From: Triglochin maritima
Taxonomy: Eukaryota; Streptophyta; Magnoliopsida; Alismatales; Juncaginaceae
Assembly: GCA_963682175.1 (NCBI GenBank)
Contig: OY821782.1
Coordinates: 32,881,741 to 32,945,740, forward strand
Direction of reading: 5' to 3'
DNA length: 64,000 nt
This document shows positions 28,563-39,867 of the stretch, one piece after another. Below the pieces are notes generated by a model. The model was not told the origin of the DNA. It made no database searches and saw only the letters and a program-made list of their open reading frames with translations. The position numbers and the translations under genes were made by a program. Within the stretch, counting starts at the first letter, position 1, and each line of letters begins with the position of its first letter.

Positions 28563-30383
28563 ATGTCAAAATATTCAAAACAATGTCACAATTCAGAAAA
28601 CATGGCCGAAAGTGAATAACATCACGTATTATTGTAGCATGATCTTTATACAAAAAATGGAATCTTTTTTTCTTCAAAAATACAGTTTATTAGGGTTGAC
28701 AAGCAAATGTTTTTATATAAGATCTGATTAACGGTGTAAGCAAATCGAACCAATTGAGACTACTTAATCTCATGCTCGGTTTGTTAGAATTTGAATGGAG
28801 ATTCCTATTACAAGTTAATTCATCTTTTTTTTTTGAGGAGACATATTTAATTATCACGAGTAGTAAATTACTTACATATTTTACATTAAAAGCTTAAACA
28901 CATTATGTTAAAGCATTATTGAAGATGCGTTTTTCAAAATTTAATATGCTTTTTATAGATTGTCATTATCATGCTTCATAAGATGAATTAGAAAAAGATT
29001 TTTTTAACATACTGAGAACCAGGTCACCTCGAATATTTTAATTAATTGGCCTAGCTCGAGTAAGGCTTTAACTTTTCAGTTTACACACCTGCTTTTTTTT
29101 TTAAAAACAAATAGGTTTACACTTTTAGTGGATACAAATTACAACATTTTCCTACAAATTTCAAATGATTCTAAAGTCTATATAGTAAGTGGAACTTCTT
29201 ATTATTGTATTTTTCTGATTAGAAGTTTGGACTTAGGACGGCTAGAACTAATCAGCTTCTTCAATTCTTATTAAATTGAATCAATTTGGATATTTTATTT
29301 AAATCAAGAGATAATTTCAGTTTGTTTCCTGAATTTTGAACTTGAAGTAGCGTTAAACACTCCCGGACTTTGCGTTTGTCACAAGTTCACCTCTTTCCGC
29401 CATTTTTCGTTAGAAATTACCTAACCCCCCTTTTTGTTTCTTTCTTCTTCTTCTTCTTTGAATCCCAATTAAAACTATTTGATAAAATATTTGAAACTAT
29501 TAGATTGAACCTTTGGAAAATAGGACAAGCATTTATTTCAACCCAATGATTTCACATGTAGACTCCTCACTTCTGCGTTTGAATTTTATATTTAACGTGT
29601 TATAGAATTGATAATTGTCAATTGTGTAAGAAAAACAAATTAAGTACTAACGATTAAACTCAACAAAGCTCCAAAAAAAGTTAATTAAAAGACAACTAAA
29701 GCGACATCACGTCACGCATGAAGTTGAAAATTCCAAACCAACTTCGCCTAACAAATTCGAAGTTACAAACACAAACTGCAGCTATCATTTTTTTCCAAGA
29801 CTGATGACAGATACAAACACAAACTCCAGCTATCGGTTTTTTTTGTCAATCATGAAGAAAATTTGCAACGCTAATATCAATTTTTAATGGAAATCTTAAG
29901 TTACAAACAATAATAATTATAGATATCTCTTGATATGCTACAGACAACGATGGGCTTGCGAATTTCGTCTGATTTTTATAGGTATTTCTAGATTTCAAGT
30001 TCCATGGACTTTTTGGTCGTTACGCAACCGATCCTTTTGGATTTGTCCGAATACTAATAGCAATATCGGTTGATGAAATAATGTCCACTTAACCTACTAC
30101 AATAGCATCTATTTACCCACTCGAACGTAAAATACCAAAGCAAACTCAAATCAGACCTCCAATCAAACCAAATAATCAATTTCCAATTTTCTCGATGTCG
30201 CCCTTATAAATTACGATACCTGGCCTGAATTCCTGAAACCACTCCTACGCTCTAGGAGTTGAATACGTAACTTTTATACAAGATATACCTTCTATGTGCT
30301 TGTCAAAGGTATCCAACTTCCAACTATTATCCATAAAATACACCTTTAAAAAAATTGTATAGTTAAGAAACAATAAGTATCAC
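28563..30383. other. Unassigned AT-rich sequence
   Basis: Low-complexity A+T-rich DNA with poly-T runs and short CTT repeats (29440-29460). I see no protein frame, structural RNA or repeat boundary that I can support. Confidence 0.5.
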
Positions 30384-30979
30384 TGTAACATCCTGACTTC
30401 AATAGTAAAATACGGAATCAAATAAACAAAAAAATTACTAACAAAAGTCAAGACGTCACCAGTCAGTAGTATATATCTAGGTGTTTATAAAGGTTGAACA
30501 ATACAAAAAAACATGTAGAATATTTTACAAATTGACATGAGATTCAGTTACAAAAATTCCTGACACGAAAAAACCCACAACCTTTATCTGCAATACACAA
30601 CCAGCAAACGTTTCCACATGTACAGTCAGACAATATTGTCCACCTGTAAAAATAATATTATTCACACGATTGCTAGCTAGAGACCAACATATTCTACTTC
30701 AATATCTACAAGAAAGACATAATACTTTGTCCGAGTCTTTAAAATTAAAGACCCAGCATGCAAGCAATATCCACCTAGTTATCTAGGTCCGGCGACAGAG
30801 ATTTGTTCAAATAATTGCAAATAATATATTTAAATAGTACGATAACATGAATTGAAACAATATAATTCTCAGAATTCAATTTCAGGCAAAATAGAGCAAC
30901 AAGAAAAATGTCATCAAATCCATACCTTAACAACTAATGCATAACATAATTAAATCAATCATCTCTATTTAAAATCATC

Positions 30980-31777
30980 AGTTTCGATCCACTGCGGTTT
31001 GAATTCAGTTCAGCCTAGATTAATTCAGGCAATGACAGTCGCGACCGGATCACTCTCTTAATGCGTCCGAGATCCGTAGGGGCTAATGTCTACTTAATTT
31101 TAAAGGCTTTTTGAGAGATATTTTGTGGGGTTGAAGGAAGGGGTGGTGAAATCCTCCACATTATCTTGAAAACTATAGGTGTCCCTTAAAGATGTTTTGA
31201 TTCCTTAATCGATCAAGTAACTCACCAATCAAACACTCATCTCACTCTTGTTCGAAAGCAATTCTTACTAAATAATGCATGGTCATACGAAAAATGCATG
31301 AATGAGAGTAGGAAATGCGTACCTCACGTCAGCGCTCAACAACTGAAAGTAAAGAAAAATAAAAGACAAACTACATGCTTAAGTCAAGTATATGATGTAT
31401 GACCTAAACAAGCAAGAATGCCTAATCTTTTGTTTTGGGTTTTAGTGGCCAAATTGATTAAAAAGAGATTGATTATTGATCTGGGGGCAAACTACAAGTC
31501 AAAACATGCCAAATTGAGCCCCAAACCACTCTATTGTATGTAGAAATAGACCAAAGAAAGAAGGAAAATGGAGCTCACCAGACCGCCAGTTGGCAGTCTC
31601 AGGCCTCTGATTGGCGGTCAGTGTGACTCTGTTTGCCTCCAAACTTCTCCTGGTGACTTCCCTTGATTTTTAGACCTCCTGAAACAAAGAGCAACTACAA
31701 ACAAAAAATTAAATCCACTCGAATCGTCCAAACCAGAGTCCGAACTGAGCACCTCCCCGGCAACGATGCTAAAAACT
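30980..31777 (-). mobile_element. LARD/TR-GAG-like fragment: leader region
   Basis: Shares a leader with the elements at 32880-33300 and 50900-51743 (CTTAATGCGTCCGAGATCC, GGGGCTAATGTCTA, TTTTAAAGGC, GTGATGAAATCC). It ends at TTTTTAGCATCGTTGCCGGGGA (minus strand, 31775 to 31753), a variant of the tRNA-Asp-type primer site. No coding sequence remains. Confidence 0.5.
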
Positions 31778-32005
31778 TGTTAAAACATTTTATTAATTAC
31801 CGCAAGTGCACGGCCACGATGAAGCGATGACAAGTACGAGTCGATCCACGGGGAGGTGACTAGCCTCTGATTTGTCCGAAGGCATGTGATAAAAGAGGGG
31901 AGAAGAGATTGATTACCCTAAACTAGCCTAAACTAAACTAGTAAACACAAACAAGGAAATGAAAAGTACGTAACAATGAAACTAAACTAACTAAGACAAC
32001 AAGCT
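31778..32005 (-). repeat. LTR fragment adjoining the LARD-like leader
   Basis: Begins TGTTAAAAC beside the primer-like site, then ACCGCAAGTGCACGGCCACG, resembling the LTR start of the element at 51750 (ACCACAAGTGCACGACGTC). The right end is not defined. Confidence 0.45.
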
Positions 32006-32010
32006 GGAAT

Positions 32011-32445
32011 TCAGGAATGGAAACCCGTAAGGGGTGAAGTGTGTGCACATATGAAGTAAAATAAGTGATATATGATGCATGTAAGCATGTGAGTGTGTGC
32101 GTCATGTGTGTGTCTTCGAAACTTTTCAGCCATATCCTGAATCATTTCCTCTAAGTGATCTTCCACACTAACGTCTTCCCTAATAGTCTTGGAACGACTA
32201 AATGATTCATTTTCGTCGTGCCATATCCACCGTTTGTAATTTGGGTCGAAACCTTTCTCAAACAAATGATCTTTCATTTTCCGAAAAGTCGACACTGACA
32301 TATTATGACACTTATTGCACGGACAATATGCCATGTCGCTATCTTTCATTTTCTTGGAATGTTTTTTGGCAACCTCTAAGAACATATTCACTCCGTTCTT
32401 ATATTCATCACTCAATATGTTTGAAACAATCCACTCTCGATCCAT
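32011..32445 (-). pseudogene. CACTA transposase-associated domain fragment
   Basis: The 144-residue frame begins MDREWIVSNILSDEYKNGVNMFLEVA, then YCPCNKCHN, DHLFEKGFDPNYKRWIWHDE. This is the N-terminal transposase-associated domain of plant CACTA (En/Spm) TnpD-type proteins, with the CPC..C cluster followed by HL...GF...Y..W. The catalytic transposase is absent; after about residue 110 the frame runs into low-complexity residues. It lies about 2.6 kb from a CACTA terminus at 35013 on the side expected for a minus-oriented element, so both may be remnants of one transposon. Confidence 0.8.
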
Positions 32446-32519
32446 TTCAATCTAAACATTAACAAAAATGATAGTTATTATTGGAGATAATAAATAAAAT
32501 TTCAATTTAAAAGAATGTG

Positions 32520-33420
32520 TTCGTAGATGAGAAGATTCGGAGACATTAAGATGAGAAAAGAATGACTCAGAGGAGAGGAGATGAAGTCCTTAATCTAGCG
32601 TGGGAATAAGGAAGGTTGAAAACCTAACTAAGCAATCAAGGCCAAAACAACCTAAAGTCCACTATAGGTCCGTAGTAATAGACGACGCCTAACTTCGAGG
32701 TCCCACCGAGGACCACTAGTTTGTAGGAAATTAAGAACCCGGAGGTCCCTAATATCTCAGGGAGACTAGATGGGCAACGACGTTCAGGCCGAAACGGTCT
32801 TAAACATCGAGGACCACTAATCTGTAGGAAATCAAGAACCCGGAGGTTCCTAAAATCTCAGGGAGACTAGATGGGCAACGACATTCAGGCCATAACGGTC
32901 TTAAACGGTTTCCTCTCCTTAATGCGTCTGAAAATCCCAGGGGCCAACGTCTAATTGATTTTATTAAGGCTTTTTTATTAAGTGGTTTTTGGGCAAATGA
33001 AAGGGTGATGAAATCCCCCACCTCATCTCCTATAGGTGACTGCCCCCTAAGTGTTTTTCATACCTTATTCTAACAAACAACACACCAAACAAACACTCAC
33101 CTCACTCTTGTTCCAATGCAATTCCTACTAACTAATACATGCTTTCTAATGAATGATGGTGAAAGATATTACGTACATTACGCCAGCAATCTACGATAGA
33201 AATCGTAAAATTTATAATAAATACGATGAATGCAAATCCTATATGATGAATGACTTAGCAAATATTTTCTAATCTATTGCTTTAGGTTATTAAAGGCCAA
33301 GTTAGTTAAGAGGGTCAATGAGTTATTATCATAATATTGAAAATTCAATAAAGCAAGGCAATAAACATTTTAAATATTAAAAACAAGTATTAAGAATAAT
33401 TACTTGGATTGACAGAAAAA
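32520..33420 (-). mobile_element. LARD/TR-GAG-like fragment 2
   Basis: Related to 50590-51180: the GAGAAG...GAATGACTCAGAGGAGAGG segment, then TTAATGCGTCTGAAAATCC and GGGGCCAACGTCTAATTGATTTT, and GTGATGAAATCCCC. No coding frame. It contains a 101-bp tandem duplication. Confidence 0.45.
32708..32907. repeat. Tandem duplication of about 101 bp
   Basis: The segment starting GAGGACCACTA and ending CGGTCTTAAAC occurs twice head to tail (32708-32808 and 32809-32907) with few differences. Confidence 0.85.
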
Positions 33421-34200
33421 TATTTTAAACACAAAATATCATGTTATTAATAACACTTGAAAATAAAATTTTATTGAAATTTGGACAAAACCTCCCCTTA
33501 AAATTTTATATGTAAAATTCTTCAAATCCTGGAATTAACAAGAAAAATGTATATCTACTCACATTCACATCATGCATTTCTCCACTACATCACATTCACA
33601 TTACAAATCTACTCATGTTGAAATACACATGAATGAGGTCCATGAAAACGTTAGCTTATTTACATTCAAATTTACTTAATAATGCATCCCAAACAACTCT
33701 CCATCGTTACTTAAATCATCCAACCAACCCAACTCAAGACCTAAGATAGCAAACCAAACCAATCCAACTCATATATACTCATTTAAATCATCCAACCAAC
33801 CCAACTCAACTCAACTCAATCCAAAACAAACCAATCAAATGAACTAGTGAAATAAAATGATATCTCATTAATAAAGGCCACATCCATCATCATAACATAT
33901 AGCAATAACATATAAAAAAATTAATTAAACATTCACACAATCACACTCAATTCTCGTCAACCAACTAAACAATCCAAAATGTACACTCACACAATCCAAA
34001 ACATTCACACAATCACACTCAATTCTCGACGAATCCAAAATTCACAATCTCCACAACCAACTAAACAATCCAAATCCAAACACCACAATCTAAAATACAA
34101 TTCCAAACACCACAATCTAAACATATCAAATAGGAGAACCTAATCAAACAAGATACAAGACAAGACTAGTACATTTCCTTTTGCCTAAACTTGAAGTTAA
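33421..34200. other. Unassigned low-complexity sequence
   Basis: AT-rich, with degenerate CAACCAACCCAACTCAA and AATCCAAAACATTCACACAATC repeats (33715-34120). It may be interior sequence of the CACTA remnant. No gene seen. Confidence 0.4.
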
Positions 34201-34614
34201 TTTTTCTACAGGTGGTGAAACACGAACCAGAGGAGGAGGGGAAAGCAGCAGCCGACGTCGCAGAGGAGGTGAGGTGCCGGTGGTCGCGCCAACAACTACA
34301 CCTACAACTACACCAAATCAAAAAACTAAATAAAAAAACTCAATCCACAACTACACAAACAGTATGAGCACGAACCAGAGGAGGAGAAGGTCGTGGCTGC
34401 GGTGACGGCGGTCGCAGAGGAGGGTGCGGTGACGGTGGTCGCGGCGGGCTACGGAGACGGTGCAGAGGGACGGAGAAGGGGAGGAGAGCACAAGGGACGT
34501 CGCTGCGGTGCCGGAGACGGTGCAAATCGGTCGGAGATCGGTCGCGGAGGAAAGTTCGGTCGTGGGACGGCTAGGGTTTGGGTGGGTTTTCATTTGAGAT
34601 GAATGGCAGAAACG
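34200..34614. other. GC-rich coding-like stretch next to the CACTA terminus
   Basis: GGAGGAG- and GGTGACGGTGG-type sequence giving low-complexity frames on both strands. The composition would fit a 5' exon of a captured gene or the leader of the CACTA transcript. I cannot identify a product. Confidence 0.25.
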
Positions 34615-35013
34615 CGTATGTTCGATTTCTTTAAGACCTATAGACGTCAGATGTTAGAGATATCTGACGTTTATACCTCGACGTCTATATGCATGTAGTA
34701 TAGACGTCGTCTGTCAATAATATCCGACGTCTATAGGTCGACGTCTATACCCTATAGACGTCGGATTCGTAGGGTATTCCAACAACCGACGTCTATATGT
34801 CGACGTCTATACCTTATAGACGTCGGTTATACTGGGTATCGTAATAGCTGACGTCGGTTATGCTGGGTATCATAATAGCCGACGTCTATATGACCATATA
34901 GACGTCGTCCATAATAACAACCAACGTATATTTTGTCATCTCCATACTAGACGTCGGCCTTTATAACGGCCGACGTCTATTTGGCGATGAGTAAACCATA
35001 TTCTGCACTAGTG
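34615..35013 (-). mobile_element. Terminal region of a CACTA element
   Basis: Ends at 35013 with minus-strand CACTAGTGCAGAA. The preceding 370 bases hold about twenty direct and inverted copies of TATAGACGTCGG / CCGACGTCTATA, the subterminal repeats typical of this superfamily, bound by the accessory protein in the En/Spm system. The small element at 4278-4773 has the same end and repeats. The other terminus was not found. Confidence 0.75.
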
Positions 35014-35497
35014 TTCATGCATAGGAAGTGTCTAAAGATGAGGCAAAACCTATAAATCCATTCACACAACGTATCGACAATTACTACTTGATTTGCATAA
35101 GACTAGGCTCAGCATGATAGGTGTCTAAATGTTATGGCAAGACTCATCAAAAACCAAGAACTCATGTGAAGAACAAAGCTAAGCATGGGAAGTGTCTAAA
35201 TGTTTAAAGTGTTAAACACCTGCCTTGCTCACTAGCCACCCTGTCTGACCGAGCTCCGATCACGTCCTCTGATCATCGTAAATGGAAGGGAATGAGAGAT
35301 GATGAGAGGATGGAGTTGAGGAAGGAAATGGGAGGAGGTGTGTTTTCTCGTTTAAAAACAAACACCACCCATAAGCCACCCATACCTCCCATCATTTCAC
35401 CCATACTCTCCTCACCACAACCCATACTCTTCCAAACCACCCAAGTCAAAGCCCACTTAATCAAGATTAGCACCCTAAGTTGGGTTAGGATATAACA
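35014..35497. other. Unassigned sequence flanking the CACTA end
   Basis: Contains two copies of AAGTGTCTAAATG-type phrases (35030-35200) and ends GGGTTAGGATATAACA, which resembles the end of LTR E. Possibly part of a degraded gypsy LTR. Confidence 0.3.
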
Positions 35498-35499
35498 CA

Positions 35500-35658
35500 A
35501 ATCCTATTCAAGAGGAGGGAGATGATGGAAACATGGATAGCTCAATTATGTGTAACGAGGATGATCCAATTCAAGTTCCAATTGGCTCAGTCACAAGGGC
35601 CCGCACAAAGCATTTTGAAGAGGTACTTAATTGGCTGATTCAAGCAACTTGGACTTAA
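35500..35658 (+). pseudogene. Gypsy pol C-terminal fragment
   Basis: Reads NPIQEEGDDGNM, then EDDPIQVPIGSVTRARTKHFEEVLNWLIQATWT and a stop. The GPVTRARTKKFKE..NGLI-type segment is the usual C-terminal end of many plant gypsy polyproteins. Nothing upstream is present, so only the last 50 or so residues survive. Confidence 0.7.
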
Positions 35659-35689
35659 GCCAATTCGTGGAGGCTCATAGAAGAACGTT

Positions 35690-36400
35690 ACCGTGAATCT
35701 CACAAGTGGATTTCCGTAGCCCAATTGGAGGAATAAATTCAAGGAATTTTCCCAAGAGATCATTTCCTAATTGGTTGAATATATCGAGCAACTTTCCTAT
35801 TTCAACACTTGGGCGTGTAGTGTGTCTTGGAGGGAAAGAAATAACTTAGTTTCATATTTTTTTGTTTTCAGCAACTATTTCGTCTACTTTCCTTTTGGTA
35901 GTTTCCTTTTTGGAAGTTTTGTTTCGGGTAGTTTCCTCTTTGGAACTTTCCTCTTTAGTAAATGCTTTTTTGGTAGTTACCTTTTTGGAAGTTACTTGTT
36001 TCGTAGTTTCCTTTTTACTATTTTCATTTTTTGATATTTTCCTTTCTGGTAGTAATTTTTTTTGTAATAGGCATATACGACCATTGTGAAGCCTATAAAT
36101 AGGCCTTCACATATCAATAAGAGCACACATATTTAAGATAAAAAATTGTGAGAGAAATTTCTTTTTAGGTTTATAAATGAACTTTTCGAACTTCTCAGAT
36201 TTGTATATGACGTTCATACTTTGATTTATCAATCAAGTCTCCATCCCTTGATTGTGGTGTCTTTATTATACCAAGGTTTCACATCTCGTTATAGGTGTTG
36301 GGTTGCGATTTTCTTTCGTCCAAATTCGTAGCAGAGCGGTCGATATGAAGAACTAAATGTCGTTACGTGTACATCCCTCTTAAACATTTTATGGTTCTCA
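35690..36400 (+). repeat. LTR-like sequence after the pol tail
   Basis: Lies directly downstream of the pol end, has TATAAATA at 36094-36101 within GCCTATAAATAGGC (itself an inverted repeat), and ends near a TGATGT...GCAGAGCGGTCG segment. These features suit a gypsy LTR. Exact termini were not found. Confidence 0.45.
35880..36055 (+). repeat. TTTGGTAGTTTCCTT minisatellite
   Basis: About ten degenerate units of TTTTTGGAAGTTTCC / TTTGGTAGTTTCC, period about 15-18, upstream of the TATA box. Confidence 0.75.
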
Positions 36401-36419
36401 AGATTTAAGGTAAAAATGA

Positions 36420-36658
36420 TTGGATGTTGTGGCATGTTATTTGACGCACAGAGAGGTTGAGAAAGCAAAAAATCAAAACAATAAATTATTAATCATCAAC
36501 TTACGTGTGCTATCAGCGGACCCCAACAGTCACCAATGTAGAACCGACATGTGGCATAGTGTGCCAAAGTGTATGAGAAAAACCTACGTCTCTAAGCACT
36601 AGTATGAATGAACTATTTTGTGGCATCACGGAACATTAATTACCAAGTTTGCTAATTC
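36420..36658. repeat. Dispersed repeat R, copy 1 (left part)
   Basis: About 80 percent similar by eye to 38840-39090 (TTGGATGTTGTGGCATGTTATTTGAC..., GAACATTAATTACC). Interrupted at 36667 by hAT element 2 and resumed at 38068. The unit itself is of unknown type. Confidence 0.7.
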
Positions 36659-36666
36659 CCTGGAAC
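36659..36666. repeat. hAT target duplication CCTGGAAC (left)
   Basis: Right copy CCTAGAAC at 38068-38075, one mismatch. Confidence 0.75.
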
Positions 36667-38067
36667 TAGACCTGTCAATCGGGTCATGTACGTGTCTTAT
36701 CGTGTCGTGTATGGTCGGATGCTAACAGGTATTGGGTATACACGAACCCGACACGATAAGAAATCGTGTACACGAACCCGACACGATAAGAAATCGTGTA
36801 CACGAACCCAGACACAAACACGACACGGTAATTGTCGTGTATACACGGACACGACACGATTTGTACACGAATTCTTATCGGGACGTGTAACACGAGACAC
36901 GATAATACCCGAATGAACACGAGTAGTACCTGTATACACGATAAGTACCTACAAACACGATGACAACCTACATATACGATAACAACCTACATACACGATA
37001 ATATATGCATATACACGAATAACCATGATCATACCTGTATACAATAATAGACACGATAACGACATGATTACACGATAAACATGAAACTATAGAATTTTTG
37101 GAAAATACCAAATAAACCAAACAAATACAAGAACATTATAGTATAATACTAGTTTACTCTACTTCAAAGCTTTAAATATATGATTACCATAAGAAGGATT
37201 GACTACATGAACAAACAAACAGAAAATGAACCCAAAGCAAATAAATGAATCCAAGATTGAAGTACTCACACAAATAATCTGGGTTCAAGAAATGGAAAGA
37301 AGGCAAGAAGCCTTCTTCTAGTTGAGGATTTTGTCCTGCTTCAATAAATCTGGCAAGAGGAGGGGCTGGGTGGGGTGTGGCGGTGAGAGGAGGGGATGTG
37401 GTGGTGAGAGGAGGGTTTGGGGTGGGGAGCAGAGGGGCTGGGTGGGGAGTGGCAGTGATAGGAGGGGTTGGGTTGGGGAGCAGAGGGGTTGCGTGGGGAG
37501 TGGCAGTGAGAGGAGGGGTTGGGGTGGCGAGAGGAGGGGGTGGGGTGGCGAGAGGAGGGGGTGGGGGAGCGGAGGGGATGGGTGGGGAGTGGCGGCAAGA
37601 GGAGGGCTCGGGTGAGTGGGTGGGGATTCGGGAATGGGGAGTGGAAAAGTTAGGGTTTGGACTTTGGACTTAGGATGTAGGGGTGAGGAGGACTTTTGTG
37701 TTTTGTCTCCTAATTTCCTAACGTGTTCAGGTTAGTAATTGCCTAATTGGGTTTGGGTTTGGTTAGTCGGTTCGGGTTAGTCGGTTTGGTTATACAGATC
37801 GGGTTCTAACGTGTATATCGTGTCAATCGTGTCTATCGTGTATCGTGTACACGATAACATACACGATAATTCACGATACCTTATCGTGTATGTTATCGTG
37901 TATATCGTGTATAGACCCCTATACACGAACCCGACACTATAAAGGTTCGTGTATCGTATCGTGTATGCTCATCGTGTATTCGTGTACAGGTTCCTATACC
38001 CATACACTAAATTATCGTGTCGTGTCCGTGCCGTGTTATCGTGTCGTGTCTGATTTTGACAGGTCTA
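36667..38067. mobile_element. Non-autonomous hAT element 2 (1.40 kb)
   Basis: Terminal inverted repeats TAGACCTGTCAA and TTGACAGGTCTA, 8-bp duplication with one mismatch, and subterminal arrays of TCGTGTACACGA-like motifs (36680-37080 and 37800-38050). The middle carries a GC-skewed GGAGGGGTTGGGGTGG minisatellite (37345-37600) and no transposase. The empty site is present in the paralogous repeat around 39094. Confidence 0.85.
37345..37600 (+). repeat. G-rich minisatellite inside hAT element 2
   Basis: Repeated GAGAGGAGGGGTTGGGTGGGGAGTGGCG-like units of 20-30 bases. The frames are Gly/Arg-rich low complexity and probably not genes. Runs of four or more G could form quadruplexes. Confidence 0.75.
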
Positions 38068-38340
38068 CCTAGAACACTTATCTGCTGCCTCACCATTCAA
38101 AAAGTTGTGGCATCTACTACAACGTACATGCAACCACGTATCTCACCCAAAAAGCTTGCTTGGAGTGGTTCACAACCGATGGTGACACTTGAAAACAAAG
38201 ATACCTATTTATAGTTTTCATGTTGCAGATTCATTACCCAATATGTTCACTACACATTCTTATTTATAGTTTGAAATATGTGTGATCGGTCAGATTACAA
38301 TATTAACGACCAATTTGTATATATTCAATGGATATATCTT
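38068..38340. repeat. Dispersed repeat R, copy 1 (right part)
   Basis: Continues the repeat after hAT element 2. Similar to 39094-39355, including the identical stretch GTTTGAAATATGTGTGATCG. Confidence 0.7.
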
Positions 38341-38779
38341 ATCATATATAAAAAGATTCATTTTCAGTGGCATGGACGCAAAAAATTGTTAGTTGACATC
38401 ATATTCTTTTGTTTTGGTATAAAAATTAAGTCTCCTAATGCTATGGTTGCGAGGGAAATTGTGAGAAAAAGTTAAATATATACAAATTTGTCTCTCAACT
38501 TTAACCTCTCCATTTTCAAAGAGAAATTGTGAGAAAGTGGTTAGTATACTTGTATGACTAAATTTTCTTGTTTTCAATATAAACAGACAACCCTTTAATT
38601 GTACAAGAAAGTAGTTTTGTCAGTTTATTTTTAAGTACAAAATCTTAATGTCAATATTATAAATAGATCAGCGAGATTGGCAGGAGAAACAACCAACTAA
38701 AGAAAAATAACAATAATAAAAACTGCTCAAAACACAGCAAATATGATACTCAAACCGACAAATTAATTGACAAGAACTG
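38341..38779. other. Unassigned AT-rich sequence
   Basis: Lies between the two R copies. Part of it (38660-38780) is related to 62840-62930 and 63190-63260, so it belongs to a dispersed family. No gene. Confidence 0.4.
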
Positions 38780-39355
38780 AAATCTATGTTTACATCCCTC
38801 TAAAACATCTTGTGGTTCTCTAGATTTGAGATTGAAAAAAATTAATTGGATGTTGTGACATGTTATTTGACACACATAGAAAGGTTGAACAACAAAAAGA
38901 CCATAACAATAAATTATTCCTCCACTTACACGAGCTCTCCCTGACTTCCATGAGGCACCAGTCGGGCGCTGACACACGCGACATAGCGTGGCAAAGCGTC
39001 TATGAAAACTGTATGTCTCCAAGCGCTCTAGTAGGAATGAACTGTTGTGTGGCATCATGGAACACTGATTACCCAGCATACTGATTCCCTATAAATCTTC
39101 GAGGATCTCCTACCTCACAATTCAAAAAGTTGTATCTTATAGCATCTACTACAGCCCACAAGCAACAATGTATCTCACCCGAAAAGCTTGGTTGGAATGA
39201 TTCAAAACCGCCAGTGACATCAGAGAACAAAGATACCTCCAGTAAAAAAAGTAAAAAATTATTGTTACGGTCATTATCCAATATCTTCGCTGCATATTCT
39301 TATTTATAGTTTGAAATATGTGTGATCGATCGGATTACAATATTAACGACCAATT
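38780..39355. repeat. Dispersed repeat R, copy 2 (uninterrupted)
   Basis: Direct-orientation relative of 36360-36658 plus 38068-38340. It has no hAT element at the equivalent point (about 39090-39100), so it serves as the empty site. A minus-strand 109-residue frame (39079 to 38750) has no recognisable domain. Confidence 0.7.
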
Positions 39356-39867
39356 GCAATGGGAAGTAAATGGAAGGAATTAAGGTTAGTTGAAACAACA
39401 AAACTAGTGTTTATAACCAAAATAAGTCATACTAAAATTAGAAACTATACCCTTTGCTTTGTGGTCTCCCATACTAGTATATTTCAGTTGATACCAATCT
39501 AGACTTCCAAATCCATCATCAAAACCACCCAAACCTCAATCTTGTAAGACCCACCTTGGGCAGTAGGCATTGTCCTCGCTGAAAATGGCTAGACACCAAT
39601 TTTGAATATTTGTTAAAGATATCATGTCGGGATGCGTTAAAGAAACTTGATAATAGTACATGCTACAAAAATCAATTTCAAAATTAAAATCCAACCACAT
39701 GAGTATCAAAGAAAATATATATGGTTCATCAGGCATTAAAAATTACTATGACGAAAGAATCTGGTTGGGGTTTATGATAACAAAAACTAAAATGTAAAAA
39801 AAAGTTAAAATATTTTATATTGACAAAAGTTTAAGATAATGATTTACGTAAGCATTTTACTAGTATC
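39356..39867. other. Unassigned AT-rich sequence
   Basis: No supported feature. Confidence 0.5.

Larger units (their letters stand above)
30384..35497 (-). repeat. Possible degraded gypsy LTR broken by nested insertions
   Basis: The left end reads TGTAACATCCTGAC, like the other minus-oriented LTRs, and the right end GGGTTAGGATATAACA is similar to the LTR E end. Between them lie LARD-like and CACTA pieces. The flanks do not form a target duplication (ATCAC and CAAAT), so the two ends may belong to different elements. Confidence 0.25.

Noticed and set aside
34200..34614. A protein-coding gene with GC-rich exons
   Set aside because: Frames on both strands are repetitive and end quickly; the composition is explained by GGAGG and GGTGACGG repeats beside a CACTA terminus.
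30384..35497. A 5.1-kb solo LTR with insertions and target duplication
   Set aside because: The ends look LTR-like but the flanking five bases do not match (ATCAC and CAAAT), so only a low-confidence composite is listed.
37322..37615. A Gly-rich protein gene
   Set aside because: The frame is a direct translation of a G-rich minisatellite inside a hAT element, and other frames are equally open.
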